In this document: positions 32,045 through 39,550 of the stretch, one piece after another
How positions within the stretch are numbered: the stretch's first letter is position 1
How the letters are laid out: each line of letters opens with the position of its first letter
Assembly (NCBI GenBank): GCA_031369365.1
Contig: JANMOP010000080.1
Location: 40,438 to 104,437 of the forward strand
Source: Methylotenera_A sp031369365
Lineage (GTDB): Bacteria > Pseudomonadota > Gammaproteobacteria > Burkholderiales > Methylophilaceae
Reading direction: 5' to 3'
DNA: 64,000 bases
Translations under genes and position numbers: made by a program
The notes under the pieces: generated by a model
What the model was told of the DNA's origin: nothing
The model's database searches: none
The model's input: the letters and a program-made list of their open reading frames with translations, nothing else

Positions 32045-32788
32045 TTACTTATTTCGTACTGCCGCTTGCAAATACTTTTCAATTTCCTTATATGGCTGCG
32101 CGCCTAACATGCGTTTGCCATCACTAAATATAAGGGTCGGCGTACTAGTTATGCCCGCCTTTCTAGCCAATTCACCTACTTTTTCTAGTGGCACTTCGCA
32201 AGTTCCTGCATTGGTTGGTAATTTATTATTAAAATTCCAATCATTCCACGCTTTAGCACGATTACTGGCGCACCAAATAAGTTTAGATTTAGCAGCAGCA
32301 TCAGGATGCAGTGATTCAATGGGGTACAAAAAGGTGTAAATTGTCACGTTATCAATGTTGCTTAACTCATTTTGCTCTAAGCGTTTGCAATACGGGCAAT
32401 CTACATCTGAAAATACCACCAATTTGCGGCTACCGTTACCTTTTACCACCTTAATGGCCTGATCTAAAGGCAGGCTAGTAAAATCAACCTTCGTTAATTC
32501 CTCCATGCGTTCGCCCGTGATGTCTTTTTTGGTTTTTGGGTCAACTAAACGCCCTTCAGCGATTAAAAATGTGAGTTTTTCATCGGTATAAACAATCTGC
32601 CCGCCCATAAATACTTCGTACAAGCCCGTGTATGGCGTTTTGATAACACTCTCAATTTTAAATTTGGGGTACGCAACTTCTAGCGCTTTTTTAAGGCTGG
32701 CTTCATCGGCAAGTGCAAATTGGCTTAGTGCCAGCAAAGATAAGGCTGCTAATTGTTTTAATTTTAAGTTCTTGGGTTTAAAATTCAT
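32045..32788 (-). CDS. dsbC: Thiol:disulfide isomerase, DsbC type
   Basis: Periplasmic disulfide isomerase. At 247 residues it has a signal peptide (KQLAALSLLALSQFALA), an N-terminal dimerisation domain at about 30-95 and a thioredoxin fold with active site Cys131-Pro-Tyr-Cys134 (SDVDCPYCKRL). The cis-Pro loop is TSTPTLIF. E. coli DsbC has CGYC; CPYC is a common betaproteobacterial form. A second Cys pair (WCASNRA...GTCEVP) fits the structural disulfide. It is last in the pepP-ubiH-ubiH2 run, with a 21-base gap. Confidence 0.92.
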   Translation of the reverse strand: MNFKPKNLKLKQLAALSLLALSQFALADEASLKKALEVAYPKFKIESVIKTPYTGLYEVFMGGQIVYTDEKLTFLIAEGRLVDPKTKKDITGERMEELTKVDFTSLPLDQAIKVVKGNGSRKLVVFSDVDCPYCKRLEQNELSNIDNVTIYTFLYPIESLHPDAAAKSKLIWCASNRAKAWNDWNFNNKLPTNAGTCEVPLEKVGELARKAGITSTPTLIFSDGKRMLGAQPYKEIEKYLQAAVRNK

Positions 32789-32809
32789 GGTGGCTTTCTA
32801 TTTAGCGAC

Positions 32810-33979
32810 TTAAACAGCCGCTTGTAGTATTAATAATTTTTTGATTCCTGCTTGGCGATTAAATTGCTGCAATCCCCAATGTGTCGCCGTTTTTACAAAG
32901 CTATTTTCGATTGCAAACAAATAATCCAAGCCAAACGTTAAATTATTCATCACCACAATATCACTTTTTCGTGCGCGCTCATATTGTCGCAACAAATTAA
33001 AATCGCCCATATCCTGACACTTAGTCGTTAACTCAGCCAATTTCATTACATCTCTAAAACCTAAATTCACGCCTTGCCCCGCCATTGGGTGAATCTGGTG
33101 CGCGGCATCGCCTACTAAAGCCATTCTTTCGGCGATTAACTTGGTAGCTGTTTGTTGATTTAACTCAAAACTTAGCGTTTTGCTTACTGGCTTTAAATCG
33201 CCTAATACCCCTTGAGATTCTGCCTGCACTTGCCCTGACAACTGCTCATTCGATAACTTTAACAGTTTATTGGCCTTTTCGGTTGACACAGACCACACCA
33301 TAGAAACGTATTGCTCAGGCAACGGCAACAAAGCCAGCGTATCGTGCGGCGCAAACCATTGTCGCGCAATATTGCCGTGATTTTTCTCTGCAATAAAATT
33401 GGCTACAATCGCGGTTTGATTAAAACTTTTACGCTTCACAGCAATATTTGCTTGGTTACGAAGCCATGAATTCACGCCATCTGCGGCGACAATCAAATTG
33501 GCGGCAATGGTAATTTCGCCCTGCAAAACCAACTCCAAGCCAAGCTGGATGTCATGTGGCATATTGTGCAAGCTTGTACATTGTGCGTCTGTAACCACAG
33601 TCACGTCCAACGTTTTTATTTGTTGCCACAAAGCATGTTGCAGGTTTTGGTTCTCGATAATCACGCCCAATTTTGGCAAATTAGCATCGCTGTCAGCCAA
33701 TGTTAACGCGGCTTCTGCGTCCCAAATGTGCATGGCATTGATGTCATTGACGCGGCTTTTGTCCACGCCTGCCCACACGTCCAATTCTTTAAGCCAAGTT
33801 TCAGTCGCTGGCGTGAGCGCATACACGCGTTCATCCCAAGCTTTTTTGAGTTTTGTTTCAGGCTTGCTTGCATGCACTAAAACTACACTTTTACCTTGTT
33901 TGGCGAAAGCGATTGCCGCAGCCAAGCCCACTAAACCAGCACCTACCACTACAATATCCGCATCAATTTTCTTGGTCAT
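32810..33979 (-). CDS. UbiH/UbiI-family FAD-dependent ubiquinone hydroxylase (second)
   Basis: A 389-residue flavoprotein monooxygenase of aerobic ubiquinone synthesis. It has the N-terminal FAD motif DADIVVVGAGLVGLAAAIAFAKQGKSVVLV, the DG motif IVAADGVNSWLRNQANI and the C-terminal GDAAHQIHPMAGQGVNLGFRD. The window has two such paralogues; ring position (C5, C6 or C1) cannot be assigned by eye, so I leave the symbol blank. In E. coli the equivalent slot after pepP-ubiH holds ubiI (visC). It overlaps the preceding gene by four bases. Confidence 0.9.
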   Translation of the reverse strand: MTKKIDADIVVVGAGLVGLAAAIAFAKQGKSVVLVHASKPETKLKKAWDERVYALTPATETWLKELDVWAGVDKSRVNDINAMHIWDAEAALTLADSDANLPKLGVIIENQNLQHALWQQIKTLDVTVVTDAQCTSLHNMPHDIQLGLELVLQGEITIAANLIVAADGVNSWLRNQANIAVKRKSFNQTAIVANFIAEKNHGNIARQWFAPHDTLALLPLPEQYVSMVWSVSTEKANKLLKLSNEQLSGQVQAESQGVLGDLKPVSKTLSFELNQQTATKLIAERMALVGDAAHQIHPMAGQGVNLGFRDVMKLAELTTKCQDMGDFNLLRQYERARKSDIVVMNNLTFGLDYLFAIENSFVKTATHWGLQQFNRQAGIKKLLILQAAV

Positions 33980-35127
33980 TTGCCAAAACTCATTTTACTC
34001 ACCAACATATTTTTAACAGGTTTTAATAACTCTAAAGCGCCAAGACCCGCGCCGCGTATGGTGGATAAGCCAATCGTGTCGTTAGAAAATACATTCACCA
34101 ATAAATCGGTAAACACAATGCCGCCACGCGTATCGCGGCTGCGTAGCTTGCTGTATGCGGCTAGCATGGACGCGCTTCCCAGCGTGTTTGCAGGCAAATC
34201 TACAATCAAATCTGCCAACGTTCGCGCATCGCGCATGCCCACATTAAAGCCCTGCCCCGCGACTGGGTGCATGGTTTGCGCGGCGTTGCCTATAATTGCT
34301 AAATGTGGCGCTGTAGAAGGTTTAAGCGTGCTCAATTTTAGGGGGAAACTCATGCGCTTTTCTACGTTTAAAAATTGACCAACACGGTCACCAAATACTT
34401 CGTGTAAAAGCTTCAAAAACTCTAAATCTGGCAAGCCAGCAAGCGCATGGATATTGGCTTGCAGGCCAGTCCAAACTAGCGAAAAATCACGCTCGCCATT
34501 TGGCAAAAGCGCCATCGGCCCTTGCGGCGTAAAACGCTCGTAAGCAATATTATTGTGCGGCAATTCTGCGCTGACCTTTGTTACCAATGCATCGTGACCA
34601 TATTCTTTAGTTTCTTTTTTAATACCTGCAATATCACCCATACTGCGGCCGCCATCGGCCACCACAGTCAATGCGCTTTGAAGTATTTTTGTGGTGTTTG
34701 CTTGGGTAAAAGTGACTTCGCTAACAGTTTGGCTTGGCTTAATTTCTGTGGCTTCCGCCTCATAAATCACATTATTTAGCTCAAGTTCCGCATCTAGCGC
34801 CTGTGTCAGCGCACCATACGGCAATACATAGCCAATGGCAGGCATATTATGGTCAGATGCGTTAAGTTTGGTGCGCCCAAGCCCGCCGCGTTGCGAGATG
34901 TGAATCGTGTTAATCGCTGTGGCTTTCGCTTCTACTGCATCCCACACACCCAGTTTTTCGAGGATTAAGCGGCTACCATAAGATAGCGCAAGAGCCCGAG
35001 TATCCTTGTGCGAAGCGCCCTTTGCTCGTGCCTCTAATAAGGTGAAGGGTACATTTTGTTGTTGCAAAGCCAAGGCTAAAACCGAGCCTACTGGTCCACC
35101 GCCAACGATAATGACTTTGTCGCTCAC
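33976..35127 (-). CDS. ubiH: UbiH-family FAD-dependent ubiquinone hydroxylase
   Basis: A 383-residue paralogue of the next gene, in the place of ubiH directly after pepP. FAD motif KVIIVGGGPVGSVLALALQQ, DG motif VVADGGRSMGDIAGI, and the signature GNAAQTMHPVAGQGFNVGMRD are present. The usual GDAAH of the family is GNAAQ here, the variant typical of UbiH. The start is GTG at 35127, overlapping the pepP TGA by four bases (GTGA). A membrane-linked role in the Ubi complex is expected. Confidence 0.9.
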   Translation of the reverse strand: MSDKVIIVGGGPVGSVLALALQQQNVPFTLLEARAKGASHKDTRALALSYGSRLILEKLGVWDAVEAKATAINTIHISQRGGLGRTKLNASDHNMPAIGYVLPYGALTQALDAELELNNVIYEAEATEIKPSQTVSEVTFTQANTTKILQSALTVVADGGRSMGDIAGIKKETKEYGHDALVTKVSAELPHNNIAYERFTPQGPMALLPNGERDFSLVWTGLQANIHALAGLPDLEFLKLLHEVFGDRVGQFLNVEKRMSFPLKLSTLKPSTAPHLAIIGNAAQTMHPVAGQGFNVGMRDARTLADLIVDLPANTLGSASMLAAYSKLRSRDTRGGIVFTDLLVNVFSNDTIGLSTIRGAGLGALELLKPVKNMLVSKMSFGK

Positions 35128-36431
35128 TTTTTCATCAAGCTTTCAATATCCGCCACAGTTTTCACCGCATTTTTGCTCAACACTTCATTGCCCGTTTGAG
35201 TTATAAGCACGTCGTCTTCAATGCAGATGCCAATATTCCAAAATTGTTTCGGTACGTTATCGGCTGGGCGCACGTAGCAGCCTGGCTCAACTGTCAACGT
35301 ATTACCCGTTTCAAGCAGCGCCCAATTACCAGCTTTGTCTTTGTATTCGCCCGCATCATGCACATCTAATCCCAGCCAATGACCAGTGCGGTGCATGTAA
35401 AATTGGCGATAACTGCCAGTTTCTAACACCTCTTCAACGCTACCTTTGCACAATTTAAAATCGATAAAGCCTTGCACCAACACGCCCAGCGCGGCCTCAT
35501 GCGGTGCATTCCAATGCTGGCCTGGTTTAGCGACTTCTATGGCGGCCAATTGTGCATTTAACACCAGCTCATACAAATCTTTTTGCGCTGCACTAAATTT
35601 ACCATTCACAGGAAAGGTGCGTGTAATATCCGAGGCATAACCATCCAACTCGCAACCCGCGTCAATCAACAATAAATCGCCATCATTCAACACACTATTA
35701 TTGGCGTTGTAATGTAAAGTGCAAGCATTAGCACCGCCTGCCACAATGCTGGTATAAGCTGGCGCTTGCGCGCCATTTTTATAAAACTCGTGCAAAAATT
35801 CGGCTTCTACTTCAAATTCTTTCATGTTTGGCTTAGTGAATCGCATAGCATGATTATGTGCTGCCGCTGCGATATTGCCTGAAAGGCGCATGGTTGCTTG
35901 CTCATAGGGCGATTTAATTAAGCGTTGCACATCAATTAATTGGCGAATATCAACAATGCTTTGAGGTGCGCTCACACCCGTGCGAGCCAAATCTTTCACC
36001 TTGTTCAACCAGCCCGTTACTTTCGCATCCCAGTGGCAATCTGCACCCAAGCTATAAAACAATTGGCTTTGATTACCCATTAACTTGGGCAACATCTCGT
36101 CTAACTGGCTGATGCTATACGCCTCATCAAACTTATACTCTGTTTTTGCCGCATCTGGCCCATAACGAAAACCATCCCAAATTTCACGCTCAATATCTTT
36201 ATCGCGACAAAATAAAATGGATTTTGGTGCGTCTCCCGCTATCAACACCAACAAAGATTCAGGCTCTTTAAAACCTGTGAGGTAATAAAAATAGCTATCA
36301 AAACGGTATGGATAATGGCTATCGCGGTTACGAATCACCTCAGACGCGGTGGGGATAATGGCAATGCCGTTGCCCATCTTGTCTATGAGCTGGCTACGTC
36401 TAGTGCTGAATTCTTTATTATTGATGCTCAA
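35124..36431 (-). CDS. pepP: Xaa-Pro aminopeptidase (aminopeptidase P)
   Basis: Dimetal exopeptidase that removes N-terminal residues before Pro. At 435 residues it has the creatinase-like N domain and the pita-bread C domain. Metal ligands are visible as Asp in LLIDAGCELDGYASDITRTF (two Asp), His in MHRTGHWLGLDVHD, Glu in LTVEPGCYV and Glu in IGICIEDDVLIT. The frame has no ATG near its start; TTG 36431 with AAAGGGT upstream is best. It leads the pepP-ubiH-ubiH2-dsbC operon. Confidence 0.94.
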   Translation of the reverse strand: MSINNKEFSTRRSQLIDKMGNGIAIIPTASEVIRNRDSHYPYRFDSYFYYLTGFKEPESLLVLIAGDAPKSILFCRDKDIEREIWDGFRYGPDAAKTEYKFDEAYSISQLDEMLPKLMGNQSQLFYSLGADCHWDAKVTGWLNKVKDLARTGVSAPQSIVDIRQLIDVQRLIKSPYEQATMRLSGNIAAAAHNHAMRFTKPNMKEFEVEAEFLHEFYKNGAQAPAYTSIVAGGANACTLHYNANNSVLNDGDLLLIDAGCELDGYASDITRTFPVNGKFSAAQKDLYELVLNAQLAAIEVAKPGQHWNAPHEAALGVLVQGFIDFKLCKGSVEEVLETGSYRQFYMHRTGHWLGLDVHDAGEYKDKAGNWALLETGNTLTVEPGCYVRPADNVPKQFWNIGICIEDDVLITQTGNEVLSKNAVKTVADIESLMKK

Positions 36432-36526
36432 AATGAATACCCTTTACAATGACTTAACTGTAACTCAGACATTTTAACGTATCTGGCATCGCATAGCGTA
36501 TTTGGTTCAAGGATTGCAGACGGGGC

Positions 36527-37413
36527 TTACCTATCCACACTTCTCAAGTGCAACTTTTGTTTGCATCCTTTAGGGAAATTTAGGCAACCCCAAAACCCGC
36601 CATTTTTACTTGGCCTTCTGACCATTTTGATTCCACATGATGGACATGAAGGGGTTTTATAGTTTCCGCTAGTTGCCAATGCTAAAAGTTTTTGTTGAGA
36701 TTCAATGGTTAACCGCTGAATCATCATCAATAACATTTCACCACTTATTAAAGTTATTTTGTTAGCTTTTGCAAATTCAATTGCATCGTTGGTATAACCA
36801 CTTGATGCCATATAAAAACCTTTGGCAATTCTTTCATGTGTCATTACCCCTAAAAACTCACGTACTTGCTTAACAGTCACTTGGCTTGCCCAAGATTTAC
36901 ATTGAATAATGGCTGTTGGCATTGCAGAGTCGTCTTGAAATAACTTTATATCTATTCCACCATCTGCGCCTAAGCTCGTGGTTTCAGCACGAATACCTTT
37001 TTCAAGATAATAAGCTAAAGAAAGTTCTTCAAATCTTTTCCATTCCAACTCTTGAATAAGTTTTAGCGACCAAACCAAAGGCAATTGTTCAGCAAGGCCA
37101 ATTTGACCCGTTGGAATTACAGGTTCTGAAGATGGGCTATTTAAAGTAGGTTCATTTTTAATATCCAACAAACTGTCAGAATTAACTTTGTCTTCTTTAG
37201 CAAACTTTACAAGCGCAATTAGGTAGAAAAAACCGCAAGCAATAAACCCGATAGGTTGTAAAGCACTGAAAATGGGTTTAAGAATAGGATTGTTAAACTG
37301 TGGAAAAATAACCAATAAAAAGATTAAACCAAAAGTTGCAACTGCAAAAGAAAAAGGCCATCTTTCATTGAGTGAAGCTTCTAATATCGTTTTTTGTTTG
37401 TTTTTTTTGCCAT
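36527..37413 (-). pseudogene. Membrane-anchored Mrr-type nuclease with C4 zinc finger; N terminus frameshifted at a poly-A run
   Basis: The open frame (36527-37315, TTG start) encodes the end of two membrane spans, then an Mrr_cat restriction-endonuclease-like domain with an intact PD-(D/E)xK core (Asp118/Asp122 in LGADGGIDIKL, QCK at 138-140), and a topoisomerase-type zinc finger (CPSC...GCLNFPKGCK). Frame continuity upstream is open but has no ATG. ATG 37413 (MAKK...) lies one frame off; adding a single A to the eight-A run (37401-37408) would join it to MAKKNKQKTIL...FAVATFGLIFLLVIF, the two-TM N terminus I recall from homologues. So this is either a sequencing error, slippage control, or a fresh mutation. 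Nuclease activity is unproven. Confidence 0.65.
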
Positions 37414-37441
37414 TTCATTCCCACTTATATTAATAGTGTTG

Positions 37442-38161
37442 CTAGTTTTTTAGCAAATACTCATCTAAATTTATAAGGCGCTCTGGCGTACCAATATCGT
37501 GCCAAACACCTTGGTAATGCTGGGCTGTGGCGGCATTATTGTCAATGGCATTGCGTAATAAAGGAGCGAGTTTTGCAGGCTGGCCTTTGACAATGTCTGC
37601 GAATAGTGCGGGGTGATATAGACCAACGCCAGAGAAGGTGAGCATTTTTTCTCCCTCATTTTTCAGCATTCCATCTTCAATCGCAAAGTCGCCATTGGGG
37701 TGTTGTGGTGGGTTATCTACTAATACTAGGTGCGCTAGGTTATTTGGTAAAGCAGCCCCTCTCCCCAACCCCTCTCCCGCAAGTGGGCGAGGGACTAAAG
37801 CTGCCAAATTGAAATCGGTATATGTATCGCCGTTTACCACTAAAAACGGTTCTACTTTTTTGCCGTTTTCTGTCAATAAATACAGCGCATTAGCTATGCC
37901 GCCCGCAGTTTCTAGCGCCACTTTTTCTGGTGAATACTGGATTGACATACCCCATTCTGCGCCGTTCCCTAGCGCGGCTTCAATCATGTGGCCTAAGTGC
38001 GCGTGGTTGATGACAATGTCTTTAAAGCCTGCTTTGGCTAATCGCTCTAAATGCCAAACAATAAGCGGCTTGCCACCCACTTTTAACAACGGTTTTGGCG
38101 TGTGGTCTGTAAGCGGGCGCATACGCTCGCCGCGGCCTGCGGCTAAAATCATCGCTTTCAT
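37442..38161 (-). CDS. murU: N-acetylmuramate-1-phosphate uridylyltransferase
   Basis: Nucleotidyltransferase that forms UDP-MurNAc in the anhydro-MurNAc recycling bypass. It has MKAMILAAGRGERMRPLTDHTPKPLLKVGGKPLI at the N terminus, FLVVNGDTYTDFNL for metal binding and HDIGTPERL near the end. From ATG 38161 it is about 239 residues; the longer frame begins inside a repeat. Residues about 121-137 (LVPRPLAGEGLGRG) are not family sequence but an in-frame palindromic repeat insertion between NLAAL and the next helix. amgK, the kinase of the same pathway, lies upstream. Confidence 0.9.
   Translation of the reverse strand: MKAMILAAGRGERMRPLTDHTPKPLLKVGGKPLIVWHLERLAKAGFKDIVINHAHLGHMIEAALGNGAEWGMSIQYSPEKVALETAGGIANALYLLTENGKKVEPFLVVNGDTYTDFNLAALVPRPLAGEGLGRGAALPNNLAHLVLVDNPPQHPNGDFAIEDGMLKNEGEKMLTFSGVGLYHPALFADIVKGQPAKLAPLLRNAIDNNAATAQHYQGVWHDIGTPERLINLDEYLLKN
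37751..37799 (-). repeat. GC-rich palindromic repeat inside murU
   Basis: On the coding strand it reads CCCTCGCCCACTTGCGGGAG followed by AGGGGTTGGGGAGAGGGG, the same sequence and reading frame as the repeat in leuS (48237-48277). It adds about 12 residues (PRPLAGEGLGRG) without breaking the frame. Confidence 0.85.
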
Positions 38162-38174
38162 GTTTTGCCCCTTT

Positions 38175-38350
38175 TTAGACACAGAGAACACAGAGACCAC
38201 AGAGACCACAGAGAAAAATCTTCTCTTGCGTCATTCATACGCAGGCGGAAATTCATTTTATAAAATCGTTCAAAGTCACTGGATTCCGTATCACGCACGG
38301 AACGACAGGGTTTAAGCTTTTCTCTGTGAACTCTGTGTTCTCTGTGGCTA
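38175..38350. repeat. MITE-like inverted-repeat element (TTAGCCACAGAG family)
   Basis: Left arm ACACAGAGAACACAGAGACC and right arm CTCTGTGTTCTCTGTGGCTA are about 130 bases apart. A second, internal inverted repeat is nested (GCGTCATTCATACGCAGGCGG ... GGATTCCGTATCACGC), a relative of the CGTCATTC family. The right end supplies the amgK stop codon (TAG on the minus strand from TGGCTA). Confidence 0.75.
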
Positions 38351-39388
38351 CACCACATACTTCGGCCTCGGCAAGCGCCCTTCAAGCGCATCTAGCAAGC
38401 GCAGCATGGGGCGTAGCTCTACATAGCGCTCGCACACTTTACGCAGATAATGCAGCACTAGCGGCATATCTTTGATGTAGCCATCTTTACCATCTCGAAT
38501 GCTTAATCGCGCGAAAATGCCTAAAACTTTGATATGACGTTGTGCGCCCATCCATTCAAAATCGCGATAAAACTCGCTAAAATCTTGCGGCACTGGCAAG
38601 CCTGCTTTGCGCGCTTTTTCCCAATAACGCACCGCCCAATCGATGATTTGTTCTTCATCCCATTGAATATACGCATCTTTTAGTAGAGAGACCAAATCGT
38701 AGGTAATGGCGCCGTGCACCGCATCTTGAAAATCTAAAACGCCAGGGCTATGCTCACCATCTTTATTTGGGTTCGTCACCATTAAATTGCGCGAGTGATA
38801 ATCGCGGTGCACGGTGACTTGCCCTTGGGCGAGGATGTTTTTATTTAGCACATCAAACGTTTGTTGCAGCCAGCCTTGTTGCTCAGCATTCATGCTAAAG
38901 CCCAAGTGTTTTGCCACATACCAATCGGGGAAGAGTTGCATCTCGCGCGTTAACAGCGCCTCATCGTACGGCGGCAAATCGTGTGATTTGCTGGATAATT
39001 GCATTTTAATCAGCGCGTTAGTGGCATCCAAATAGAGCATTTGCGCTGTTTCGTTTGTTAAGTGTTGCAAATAAGTATCGTCGCCTAAATCACTTAACAA
39101 CAAAAAGCCATTTTCTAAATCTTGCGCCAATACTTGTGGCGCGTTTAGACCCGCGTCGCGCATAATTTTTGCAATTTTAACAAACGGCGCGCAGTCTTCT
39201 TGCGGCGGTGGCGCATCCATGGCGATTAGCGTTTGCCTGTCTAAGTATTTCTGGTTCAAGTGCACACGAAAGTATCGCCTAAAGCTAGCGTCTGCAGATG
39301 CAACAGTTAGGCTAAACGTTTGCTCGCCCAATATAGTTTTTAACCAAGCCGCTAATTGCTCTTTTCTATCTAATATGTTTTTATTCAC
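38348..39388 (-). CDS. amgK: N-acetylmuramate/N-acetylglucosamine kinase
   Basis: Aminoglycoside-phosphotransferase-fold anomeric sugar kinase that phosphorylates MurNAc/GlcNAc at C1 for MurU. The catalytic loop VTVHRDYHSRNLMV and metal Asp in GVLDFQDAVHGAITYDLVSLL are intact. From GTG 39388 it has 346 residues; TTG 39406 would add six. Ribosome sites are weak for both. It is followed on the same strand by murU 187 bases on, across a repeat element, and is divergent from lptD, the usual layout. Confidence 0.9.
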   Translation of the reverse strand: MNKNILDRKEQLAAWLKTILGEQTFSLTVASADASFRRYFRVHLNQKYLDRQTLIAMDAPPPQEDCAPFVKIAKIMRDAGLNAPQVLAQDLENGFLLLSDLGDDTYLQHLTNETAQMLYLDATNALIKMQLSSKSHDLPPYDEALLTREMQLFPDWYVAKHLGFSMNAEQQGWLQQTFDVLNKNILAQGQVTVHRDYHSRNLMVTNPNKDGEHSPGVLDFQDAVHGAITYDLVSLLKDAYIQWDEEQIIDWAVRYWEKARKAGLPVPQDFSEFYRDFEWMGAQRHIKVLGIFARLSIRDGKDGYIKDMPLVLHYLRKVCERYVELRPMLRLLDALEGRLPRPKYVV

Positions 39389-39550
39389 TATATCTACCCG
39401 CCGCAAGCCTTTATAATATTACAATTGATATTGAAAGCTAGTTTTTGATTGATTAAAACCAGCTTATAGGCGATTTTATCATTCATGCGTAAAATACATA
39501 AACATAACAATTTTTTTATACAAACTTTATAACTAATTTTAATTATCCCA

